Below, one piece after another: positions 18,065-24,654 of a stretch of DNA of 64,000 bases (the stretch's first letter is position 1; each line of letters starts with the position of its first letter). The notes below the pieces were generated by a model, which was given only the letters and a program-made list of their open reading frames with translations, was not told the origin of the DNA and made no database searches. A program made the translations under genes and the position numbers. Origin of the DNA: Mucilaginibacter pedocola (lineage in GTDB: Bacteria; Bacteroidota; Bacteroidia; Sphingobacteriales; Sphingobacteriaceae); the NCBI RefSeq assembly GCF_002013915.1, contig NZ_MBTF01000003.1, forward strand, positions 186,001-250,000, read 5' to 3'.

Positions 18065-18204
18065 TAACCGCAAAGGGCGCAAAGTTTTGGCAAAGAGCGC
18101 AAAGGCGGGTTTGCTTTTAAGCTTTGAAAACTGTTGATGATTATGCAAGGCTTCGTGTCCTTTGCGCTCACCGATAAGCAAGCCTCTGCGTATTTTGCGG
18201 TAAA
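18065..18204. repeat. Dispersed repeat with CGCAAAG ends, copy 1
   Basis: Begins TTAACCGCAAAGGGCGCAAAG and ends near TTTTGCGGTAAA, an imperfect inverted pair with internal CAAAGAGCGCAAAG and CCTTTGCGCTC words. Fills most of the space between the GH88 stop and the convergent hypothetical gene. Related copies: 27460-27625, 40945-41137, 49213-49436. Confidence 0.7.
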
Positions 18205-18250
18205 ATTCGCCTATAACTCTAATTCACAATCTTAATTTTTAACGGAAGTT

Positions 18251-18934
18251 TTATTTCAAGATATGCTCATCGATAGCTGATTCATACCCTCTGCCTTTAC
18301 TTGCTTTAGCCATCAGCACCAAATAAGTGGAGTTATTCCTCCGGGCAAAAATTATTCGGACGGGTTGATATGGGGCTTTTTCCCTACGGATATAAATATC
18401 CTGTGTGCTATCCTTGAAGTACTTTAGCCCGAATTTTTTTAGTTTACCTTGGTAAATTAGGGTAGAATCATTTTTGCTTATCTGTGATAATCCATCGCCA
18501 AAAATGGTCACGTAAACGTGAGCGCTGCTTTCCTGGTTTCGATGCGCAAAAAGGGATTCAACGGGAAGGCGCGAAGATGTACCTGTATAAATAACATTTT
18601 GCGACATTCTGGTGTCTTTAAAACTTACGGATATCAGAGAGTCTAAAGGGCCATCGGCACTACAATTTAGCCTCGAGATCTCAATGAAGTGATCATTGCC
18701 ATATGTAAAGTCAGATACTGGGTTGCGCCCTTTCACTATGGTTGTTTCTGCATCAGATATATTCTCTTTCGCATTAAAAAGTCCGGAAAAACTGGTGTCT
18801 ACGCCAGCAGGATAAGTGATTGGATGTTCTTTGGCGGTTTCGTCTACGGCATTAGATATTCGGTTGCAGGTTACCACCATGGCTACTATGTAAGCAAACG
18901 CTGCTACAGATATTATAATGGCGAACTTTTTCAT
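18251..18934 (-). CDS. Hypothetical protein with N-terminal membrane anchor
   Basis: A 227-residue protein I do not recognise. The first 25 residues (KKFAIIISVAAFAYIVAMVVTC) form one hydrophobic segment that may be an anchor or an uncleaved signal, so the rest probably faces the periplasm. The body is mixed alpha/beta without Cys pairs or catalytic motifs; YQPVRIIFARRNNSTYLVLMAKA near the end looks like a beta hairpin. It is alone between two repeat elements and the next minus-strand gene is about 100 nt upstream. GC content is slightly below neighbours. Function unknown. Confidence 0.72.
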   Translation of the reverse strand: MKKFAIIISVAAFAYIVAMVVTCNRISNAVDETAKEHPITYPAGVDTSFSGLFNAKENISDAETTIVKGRNPVSDFTYGNDHFIEISRLNCSADGPLDSLISVSFKDTRMSQNVIYTGTSSRLPVESLFAHRNQESSAHVYVTIFGDGLSQISKNDSTLIYQGKLKKFGLKYFKDSTQDIYIRREKAPYQPVRIIFARRNNSTYLVLMAKASKGRGYESAIDEHILK

Positions 18935-18986
18935 TTAGTAGAATTGTGAATGAAGGATTAGGTTATATTTCTTTGTGTTCTTATTG

Positions 18987-19023
18987 TCTCCGCAAGTTCT
19001 ACCACTAAGAGAACCTGCGGAGA
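18987..19023. terminator. Hairpin between two minus-strand genes
   Basis: Arms TCTCCGCAAGTTCT and AGAACCTGCGGAGA differ at one pair and enclose an 9-nt loop. It lies 10 nt beyond the stop of the YhcH-family gene (which reads leftward), so it could be that gene's terminator, although no T run follows on that strand and it resembles a short dispersed repeat. Confidence 0.4.
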
Positions 19024-19032
19024 TGAATGCTA

Positions 19033-19644
19033 TTAATTCACTGCCTTTATCTTTATCACCAATTTCTTCTCCTTCCCATCTGCCCTTATCCCCGGTGCAT
19101 GCAACTCTCCCGGGAAGAATAAGAAGAAGGCATCGGGTTTGGCGGTATAGCTTTTGCCTTTGGTGAAGTAGTTCTCTACATCTTTAGTAGCATCATAAGG
19201 TTTAGTTACGGCTGCAGGGTCGCCTTTGCCTTGTGCATATATTTTCTCTTCGCCTTTTATAACATAATGCAGGTCGATGTAGTTTTTGTGTATCTCGTAG
19301 CCGGCACTGTCCAGTTTCTTGGTGTCGGGTTCGGTTACTATGGCAAATACGTTGTCGCCATCAATGGGGTACTTGCCGGGCGCTATCATTTCCAGGTTAC
19401 GGTCGCGCAGATAGGCAATAGCTTTATCCCAGGCAGCTTTGTTGGCTTCGTATTGCTTGGCAAATTCTATCACGTTCAGCGGTTCATTCACTTTCAGTTT
19501 TAACCCGTTTGCCCATACACGTTCCTTTAGCCAGGCTTTGGCGCTTTTTTCGGTCCAGGCGGTGTGCTGGGCTTCGCAAACGTTTGCGAGGATTAAAAAC
19601 ATAATTAGGGTGCCGATGCTTTTGAGTGCTGATAAATGTTTCAT
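19033..19644 (-). CDS. YhcH/YjgK/YiaL family protein (exported)
   Basis: A 203-residue cupin-like protein of the YhcH/YjgK/YiaL (DUF386) family, whose characterised members act on sugar anomers such as N-acetylneuraminate. A signal peptide (IGTLIMFLILANVCEA) ends near residue 25. The domain shows the family signature HKNYIDLHYVIKGEEKI, where the His residues bind metal, and a late beta strand DAFFLFFPGELHAPGI. The typical cytoplasmic member is about 150 residues; the extra length here is the signal plus an N-terminal helical part. It faces kduI on the opposite strand with 87 nt between starts. A role as sugar or uronate anomerase in the same pathway is inference. Confidence 0.88.
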   Translation of the reverse strand: MKHLSALKSIGTLIMFLILANVCEAQHTAWTEKSAKAWLKERVWANGLKLKVNEPLNVIEFAKQYEANKAAWDKAIAYLRDRNLEMIAPGKYPIDGDNVFAIVTEPDTKKLDSAGYEIHKNYIDLHYVIKGEEKIYAQGKGDPAAVTKPYDATKDVENYFTKGKSYTAKPDAFFLFFPGELHAPGIRADGKEKKLVIKIKAVN

Positions 19645-19731
19645 AGTTTAGTTTTATAATTCAGGTACACCGCCATTGAACGGTGTTATGAATTGCTTTA
19701 TTGGAAAGCCTAAATATAAAAATATTCTGCC

Positions 19732-20562
19732 TTGAAAGTATTACACAGCGTACACCCCGAAGATTTTAAAAGCTACCAAACCCAACAAATTCGCGACCGC
19801 TTTTTACTGGACAATCTGGTACAAGCCGATGCGCTGAACTGCGTGTACACCCATTACGACCGCATGATCATTGGCGCGGCTAACCCGGTAAGCCAAACGC
19901 TCGAATTGGAGAACTACCCGAACCTGCGGGCAGAATACTTTTTGCAACGCCGCGAAATTGGCATTATAAACGTTGCCGGAGACGGCATTGTAACTGCCGA
20001 CGGCGTAACTTATTCGCTTAAAAAACTCGATTGCCTTTACGTTGGCAGAGGCGTGAAAATAGTAACCTTTGCAAGTGCCGATGCGGCATCACCTGCGGTA
20101 TTTTACCTACTATCATCCCCGGCGCATAAAGAGTACCCCACTGCGCTGGCCACGCAAGAGGATGCGGCTAAGGTAAATGCCGGCACGCCCGAAATGGCCA
20201 ATGTGCGCACTATCAATAAATACATACATGCCGATGGCGTACAAAGCTGCCAGCTGGTAATGGGCCTAACCATATTGAACAGCGGCAGCGTTTGGAACAC
20301 CATGCCGCCCCACGTGCACGACAGGCGCATGGAAGCCTACTTTTACTTTGATGTACCCGAAGGGCAGCGCGTGTTTCATTACATGGGCGAGGGGCACGAA
20401 ACCCGCCATATTTTGTTGGGTAACTACGATGCCGTAGCCTCGCCGCCATGGAGCATTCACTCTGGCAGCGGTACATCGGCCTATAGCTTTATTTGGGGAA
20501 TGGCAGGCGAGAACCTCGACTATACCGATATGGACGCTATAGCCATCACCGACATCAGGTAA
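19732..20562 (+). CDS. kduI: 5-dehydro-4-deoxy-D-glucuronate isomerase
   Basis: Converts 4-deoxy-L-threo-5-hexosulose uronate to 3-deoxy-D-glycero-2,5-hexodiulosonate, the step after GH88 action in unsaturated uronate catabolism (cytoplasm). At 276 residues it aligns along its whole length with E. coli KduI, which has 278. The zinc ligands are in place: His194, His196 and Glu201 in PPHVHDRRMEAY and His243 in SIHSGSG. The chosen start is a TTG, because it gives the normal N-terminus (KVLHSVHPEDF) and no ATG is available nearby in frame. The SDR gene follows almost at once. Confidence 0.96.
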   Translation: MKVLHSVHPEDFKSYQTQQIRDRFLLDNLVQADALNCVYTHYDRMIIGAANPVSQTLELENYPNLRAEYFLQRREIGIINVAGDGIVTADGVTYSLKKLDCLYVGRGVKIVTFASADAASPAVFYLLSSPAHKEYPTALATQEDAAKVNAGTPEMANVRTINKYIHADGVQSCQLVMGLTILNSGSVWNTMPPHVHDRRMEAYFYFDVPEGQRVFHYMGEGHETRHILLGNYDAVASPPWSIHSGSGTSAYSFIWGMAGENLDYTDMDAIAITDIR

Positions 20563-20585
20563 TCACAAAAGAAATCGATAAGAAA

Positions 20586-21401
20586 TTGGAAAATAAATTT
20601 TCGCTGGCCGGCAAAGTAATAGTAGTAACCGGCGGCACGGGCATTTTGGGTAATGCATTTGTAAATGGTATTGTAGAAGCAGGCGGCATTGTAGGCATAC
20701 TGGGCCGTAATGCAGAAGTAGCCGAGGCGCGTGCCGATGCCATCAATAAAAACGGCGGACAGGCTATTGCGCTGATAGCGGATGCTATGGACGAGGCGCA
20801 ACTCATTGCCGCAAAAGATAAAATCATCGCAAAATTTGGCAAGATAGATGGCCTGGTGAACGGTGCGGGCGGTAATATGCCCGATGGCGTTCTGCAGCCC
20901 GACGAAGACCTGTTTGCCATGAAGATAGATGGCATGAAAAAAGTTGCCGACCTGAACCTTTGGGGCACGCTGATACCCACACAAGTTTTCGGCCGCGAAA
21001 TTGCCAAAACCGGCAGGGGCAGCATCGTTAACATCTCCTCCATGAACTCTAAAAGCGCTGTAACCAAAGTGCTGGGCTATAACATGGGTAAGGCCGCGGT
21101 TGATTGCTATACGCAGTGGTTCGCGGTGGAGTTGGCCAACCGTTATGGCGATGCTATCCGCATGAATGCGCTGGCCCCGGGCTTTTTCCTTACCGAACAA
21201 AATCGTAACTTGCTCACCACTCCCGATGGTGGCTACACCGCAAGGGGCGAGGCGGTTATCCGCAAAACTCCCTTCAAACGTTTTGGCCACCCCGATGAGC
21301 TTATCGGCGCATTGGTATGGCTGCTTAGCGATGCCTCGGCATTTGTAACCGGCTCCATGATATGCGTTGATGGCGGCTTCTCGGTTTTCAGCGGGGTTTA
21401 G
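20586..21401 (+). CDS. SDR oxidoreductase, fructuronate reductase/KduD-like
   Basis: A 271-residue cytoplasmic short-chain dehydrogenase: NAD-binding TGGTGILG near residues 14-21, active-site Ser in VNISSMNSK, YNMGK (Tyr and Lys of the catalytic pair) and the C-terminal ICVDGGFSVFSGV. It resembles the Bacillus-type UxuB/YjmF mannonate oxidoreductases, and its position 23 nt after kduI makes a KduD-like reductase role equally possible. The frame stays open upstream to 20493, but that start would overlap kduI by 70 nt; the TTG at 20586 fits the family N-terminus (ENKFSLAGKVIVVTGG) better. Both this gene and kduI therefore appear to start with TTG. Confidence 0.88.
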   Translation: MENKFSLAGKVIVVTGGTGILGNAFVNGIVEAGGIVGILGRNAEVAEARADAINKNGGQAIALIADAMDEAQLIAAKDKIIAKFGKIDGLVNGAGGNMPDGVLQPDEDLFAMKIDGMKKVADLNLWGTLIPTQVFGREIAKTGRGSIVNISSMNSKSAVTKVLGYNMGKAAVDCYTQWFAVELANRYGDAIRMNALAPGFFLTEQNRNLLTTPDGGYTARGEAVIRKTPFKRFGHPDELIGALVWLLSDASAFVTGSMICVDGGFSVFSGV

Positions 21402-21440
21402 ATTACCATTGATGAATGGCCATACAGGAGGGGTCAACAC

Positions 21441-21995
21441 ATGGCTAAATTTTTTGAAGAGATAGGCCCGCGGCACCGCGAGTTTATTGAAGCGCAGAAG
21501 ATATTCTTTACCGCATCGGCACCCTTAAGCGGCGATGGGCATGTAAACCTTTCACCAAAAGGTATGGATGCCTTTCGCGTTTTATCGCCCAATAAGGTGG
21601 CTTATATGGATATCAACGGCAGCGGAAACGAAACGTCGGCACACCTATTGGAGAACGGGCGTATTACCATTATGTTCTGTGCTTTCGACGGGCCGCCTAA
21701 CATATTGCGCCTTTACGGAAAAGGATATACAGTATTGCCTGGTACTTCGGAATGGGATGAGTTATCGCCTTTGTTCCACTTGCCTCTTTCTTCCCGGCAG
21801 ATCATCGTAACTAATGTAGATATTGTACAAACGTCCTGCGGGTATGGCGTACCTTTTTACGATTACAAAGGTGAGCGCGACCAGGCCATTAAATGGGCCG
21901 AAAACAAAGGCGAAGAAGGCATTGAAAAATACCAGGCCGAGAAAAATCGCATAAGTTTGGATGGTTTGCCTACGGCGATGTTCGATAGGTTTTAA
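21441..21995 (+). CDS. Pyridoxamine 5'-phosphate oxidase family protein
   Basis: A 184-residue split-barrel flavin-binding protein of the PNPOx-like superfamily. The motif order FTASAPLSGDGHVNLSPKG, YMDINGSGNETSAHL, and RITIMFCAFDGPPNILRLYGKG is typical of the subgroup with F420- or FMN-dependent oxidoreductase-like proteins of unknown substrate. No signal peptide. It starts 39 nt downstream of the SDR stop and could be cotranscribed, but its function is not obviously tied to uronates. A GC-rich repeat follows it. Confidence 0.87.
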   Translation: MAKFFEEIGPRHREFIEAQKIFFTASAPLSGDGHVNLSPKGMDAFRVLSPNKVAYMDINGSGNETSAHLLENGRITIMFCAFDGPPNILRLYGKGYTVLPGTSEWDELSPLFHLPLSSRQIIVTNVDIVQTSCGYGVPFYDYKGERDQAIKWAENKGEEGIEKYQAEKNRISLDGLPTAMFDRF

Positions 21996-22034
21996 CAAGT
22001 TGATAAGATGTGCAAAGGAGCTAAAGAAGCAGTG

Positions 22035-22155
22035 GCAACGTGCGATTCCTTCCTTGGGGAAGGGAGGGTAGGGGTTAGGCGCTATGCAAATTGGTAAACC
22101 CCTCCCCGCCATTACGCTACAAGCCATCGCACCCCTCCCGTAGGGAGGGAGTTGT
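22035..22155. repeat. GC-rich inverted repeat, GTGCGATTCC family
   Basis: Left arm around GTGCGATTCCTTCCTTGG and GGAAGGGAGGG, right arm around CCATCGCACCCCTCCC and GTAGGGAGGGAG. It shares the GTGCGATTCC opening with the element at 15851, so both are probably one repeat family. Lies between the convergent PNPOx-like and yceH genes, where it could also end transcription from both sides. Confidence 0.6.
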
Positions 22156-22160
22156 AATTT

Positions 22161-22808
22161 CTACATCAACTCTTTCATCAACTTATCAAAAGCTTCCCTC
22201 AACTCAGCCAATTCTGTTTCAAGTTTAGTTACACGTGCCTCTAACTCACCCGATGAACGGCGAACAGGTTCGTCTATAGCATCGTCTTCGGGTATAGTAC
22301 CGCCCAACAAGTGGCGGTAACGCACTTCTTTTTGGCCCGGGCGTTTAGGCATTTGCTCTACGTAGGCAATTTCGTCGCCGGTGGCCAGTTTCTCTAAAAT
22401 GGTTTGCACTTCGTCCAGGTCGTCGAACTCGTACATACGGCCCGAGTTGGAGTTTATCTCGCCGGGTGTAAGTGGCCCGCGCAGTATCAGTAGGCATATC
22501 ACCGTAACTTCTGAAGGCACCACCGGGAATACGATGCCAAAGTTGTGTTTGTATTTAATGGCACGGCTGCTGCCGCCGGTTGCCGTTGATATCAGTCCTT
22601 TACGTTTTAGGGTATCCAAAGCCAGCGTTACCTCGTTCTCGCTATAATCTACAACCGGCTTGCGCGACGATTTTTGGTTGCAGGCAGCGGTAAGGCCGTT
22701 CAGCGTCATGGGGTAATAATCGGGCGTGGTTTTGCTTTTTTCCATCAGCGAACCCAGCACGCGCAGTTCGGTATCGTTTAAAACAGGTAAGGCTTGTGGT
22801 GTATCCAT
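22161..22808 (-). CDS. yceH: YceH family (DUF480) protein
   Basis: A 215-residue cytoplasmic protein of the YceH/DUF480 family, built of two winged-helix-like domains. The opening LNDTELRVLGSLMEKSKTTPDYYPMTLNGLTAACNQKSSR is diagnostic, and the second domain contains ICLLILRGPLTPGEINSNSGRM. The C-terminal 35 residues form a coiled coil (LEARVTKLETELAELREAFDKLMKEL). The function of YceH is not established; a DNA-binding or cell-cycle related role has been suggested for relatives. A -7-like TATATTTG lies only 5 nt before the ATG, so the message may be nearly leaderless. Confidence 0.92.
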   Translation of the reverse strand: MDTPQALPVLNDTELRVLGSLMEKSKTTPDYYPMTLNGLTAACNQKSSRKPVVDYSENEVTLALDTLKRKGLISTATGGSSRAIKYKHNFGIVFPVVPSEVTVICLLILRGPLTPGEINSNSGRMYEFDDLDEVQTILEKLATGDEIAYVEQMPKRPGQKEVRYRHLLGGTIPEDDAIDEPVRRSSGELEARVTKLETELAELREAFDKLMKELM

Positions 22809-22812
22809 GTAG

Positions 22813-22820
22813 CAAATATA
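22813..22820 (-). promoter_or_regulatory. -7 element TATATTTG upstream of yceH
   Basis: Read on the minus strand, TATATTTG matches TAnnTTTG and ends about 4 nt before the yceH ATG. If used, transcription would begin at or near the start codon. No clear TTG is present at the -33 position. Confidence 0.4.
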
Positions 22821-22875
22821 GTATTTGTGGTGAATGGTTGATTATGTGAGTGGTGAGTAGTTGCTACCATTCTCC

Positions 22876-22912
22876 GCTGCCGCGAGTTACGCTTCGCAGA
22901 ACTCACGGCAGC
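22876..22912. repeat. Short hairpin repeat
   Basis: Arms GCTGCCGCGAGTT and AACTCACGGCAGC (one mismatch) with an 11-nt loop. The CCGTGAGTTCTGCG word inside it also occurs in the repeat block at 11106-11125, so it belongs to a dispersed family and lies between the divergent yceH and epimerase genes. Confidence 0.55.
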
Positions 22913-22939
22913 GAATAGATTTATTATCTTCGCTTCGAT

Positions 22940-23740
22940 ATGACGGTTAGTATTTTAGGTTGCGGATGGTATGGTTTAGCGCTGGCAAAAGCGCTTGTGG
23001 CAGATGGTTTTACGGTAAAAGGTTCTACTACCTCGCCCGATAAACTTCCTTTACTTCAGGAAGCCGGTCTTATTCCCTTCATTGTAGACCTATCGGCTGA
23101 TACCGTTGCAAACTCAGGCTTTTTTACTTGCGATGTGTTGGTTATAGCCATCCCGCCAAAAGCACGTAGCGGGGCAGGAGCGGAGTATGTGCCGAAGTTA
23201 GAAAGAGCTATCGAAGCCATCCATCACGCAGGGGTACAAAAAGTTATCCTTATCAGTTCCACGGGTGTATATGCCGACCTAAATCAAGAGGTTACCGAAC
23301 TCGATACCCCAAACCCTAATACACCAGCCGGCGAGGTACTTTTCGAGGCGGAAGAACTATTCCGTAAGCAAACGGCTTTTAAAACCACTATCCTGCGCTT
23401 TGCCGGCCTCATCGGTCCCGGCCGTGACCCCGGAAGGTTCTTTGCCGGGAAAAAGAATATCCCTAACGGATTGGCACCTGTAAACCTTATCCAACGTACC
23501 GATTGCATCGGTATTACGAAGGCTATTGTCGCGCAAAATTTCTTCGGCCACACTGTTAATGCCTGCGTAACCCACCATCCAACAAAAATGTGGTTTTATA
23601 CCAAAGCGGCTGCCGAAAGTGGCTTGCCATTACCCGAGTTTATTCCCGAACTGAAAGAGTGGAAAACCATTAGCAGTAAAGTAACAGGCGACACTCTGCA
23701 ATATAGCTACGTTGTTAAAGAATGGTACCCCGCTGTTTAG
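22940..23740 (+). CDS. NAD-dependent epimerase/dehydratase-like protein (YeeZ-like)
   Basis: A 266-residue extended SDR-like protein with an N-terminal Rossmann motif VSILGCGWYGLALAKAL (residues 3-19). It shows a Ser region VILISSTGVYADLNQEVTE with YADL replacing the usual YxxxK spacing, and FAGLIGPGRDPGRFFAGK typical of the YeeZ-like group (putative nucleoside-diphosphate-sugar epimerases). No signal peptide. The classical catalytic Tyr-x-x-x-Lys is not evident, so it may bind substrate or cofactor without standard SDR chemistry. It stands alone with its own upstream region. Substrate unknown. Confidence 0.85.
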   Translation: MTVSILGCGWYGLALAKALVADGFTVKGSTTSPDKLPLLQEAGLIPFIVDLSADTVANSGFFTCDVLVIAIPPKARSGAGAEYVPKLERAIEAIHHAGVQKVILISSTGVYADLNQEVTELDTPNPNTPAGEVLFEAEELFRKQTAFKTTILRFAGLIGPGRDPGRFFAGKKNIPNGLAPVNLIQRTDCIGITKAIVAQNFFGHTVNACVTHHPTKMWFYTKAAAESGLPLPEFIPELKEWKTISSKVTGDTLQYSYVVKEWYPAV

Positions 23741-23786
23741 CTGCGCTCTTTCCCAAACTGAACTTTTTTGCTATTTTAGGCTCACC

Positions 23787-24176
23787 ATGTCGCAATATAT
23801 CATCCCCCTCAAGTACCGTAAAATGGAGAATCTCCATATCGTTTTCTGGCTGTTTAAAGATATCGGCTGGTGTTTGGTGTGGAAACCCCTGGGTTTAGTG
23901 ATGATTGTACCTACGCTGGTTATATCTATCGTGATAGCTTATCGTACAAGAGAGCATATGTCAGAACTGTGCCACAACCTGGCCATTACCTTTTGGATAA
24001 GCGCCAACTCATACTGGATGATAAGTGAGTTCATGAAATTTGATGCGCTCAGCTTCTATGGCGAGATTACCTACAAACACCTCGCGCTAATACCATTCTT
24101 TTTAGGGGTATTTTGCCTTGCTTTTTACTACGCTATTTGGCACCCGAGGCATCCTGAAGAGATAGAGACTTTGTGA
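23787..24176 (+). CDS. Small multi-pass membrane protein, hypothetical
   Basis: A 129-residue protein with about three hydrophobic segments: CLVWKPLGLVMIVPTLVISIVIAY (residues 27-50), a weak one around LAITFWISANSYWMI, and LALIPFFLGVFCLAFYYAIW near 95-115. The ATG at 23787 is preferred over an upstream in-frame start that overlaps the preceding gene. The Arg-Thr-Arg-Glu-His loop and ISANSYWMISEF stretch recur in unnamed Sphingobacteriaceae proteins as far as I recall. Probably inner membrane; function unknown. Confidence 0.75.
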   Translation: MSQYIIPLKYRKMENLHIVFWLFKDIGWCLVWKPLGLVMIVPTLVISIVIAYRTREHMSELCHNLAITFWISANSYWMISEFMKFDALSFYGEITYKHLALIPFFLGVFCLAFYYAIWHPRHPEEIETL

Positions 24177-24190
24177 GTTTTAAGCTTGGT

Positions 24191-24228
24191 GGCTAACACA
24201 CCCCTGCACCCCTCTCAAGAGGGGAACC
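24191..24228. repeat. Half copy of the CCCCTCT...AGAGGGG repeat family
   Basis: Starts GGCTAACACACCCCTGC and contains CCCCTCTCAAGAGGGG. It lies between the convergent membrane-protein and haemoglobin genes. Same family as 11384-11440 and 15851-15975. Confidence 0.6.
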
Positions 24229-24258
24229 GCACTTGCCTTTGCGCGCATTACTCGACGA

Positions 24259-24651
24259 CTACTGGATACTAAACCTGTTGCTTTTAAAATAAGCAATCTT
24301 CGCCTGGAACATCTCCGCCATTTTGCCGGCGCGCCATTTGGCTTCTTCGGCTTTTTCGCCCTCAAATAATTCGTCTACGGTTTTGGTGAACAGTGCCAGC
24401 CATTTATCAAAATGCTCGGCACCCACGGGCAGGTTAGCATGAGGCGGAAAGGGGCGGCCAAAGTAGGTATGCTCGTTCAGTAAAACGGTTTGCCAAAAGC
24501 GGTACATCTTTTCCAGATGCACCGCCCAGTTATCTTGTATCACGCCATTAAACACCGGGCCAAGCAGGGCATCTGCCTTTATGCGCTCGTAAAAGGTATC
24601 AACAAGCAGCTTGATATCTTCAATGGTGAATATGCCCGGTTTGGAGTTCAT
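24259..24651 (-). CDS. Group III truncated haemoglobin
   Basis: A 130-residue haem protein of the truncated globin group III, which binds oxygen or nitric oxide in the cytoplasm. Key positions fit Campylobacter Ctb: Tyr21 (B10), His45 (E7) in WAVHLEKMYRFW, His71 (F8, proximal) in FPPHANLP, and Trp84 (G8) in EHFDKWLALF. The start is only 3 nt downstream of the GH78 rhamnosidase stop on the same strand, so the two are probably cotranscribed, although no functional link is obvious. Length is normal for the group. Confidence 0.92.
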   Translation of the reverse strand: MNSKPGIFTIEDIKLLVDTFYERIKADALLGPVFNGVIQDNWAVHLEKMYRFWQTVLLNEHTYFGRPFPPHANLPVGAEHFDKWLALFTKTVDELFEGEKAEEAKWRAGKMAEMFQAKIAYFKSNRFSIQ

Positions 24652-24654
24652 GTT

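Noticed and set aside
20493..20586. Upstream start of the SDR gene at 20493
   Set aside because: Would overlap kduI by 70 nt and add residues not found in the family; TTG at 20586 is better.
20520..21476. Long minus-strand reading frame of 318 codons
   Set aside because: It is antisense to the kduI/SDR genes, which have full family motifs; the frame follows from their codon bias.
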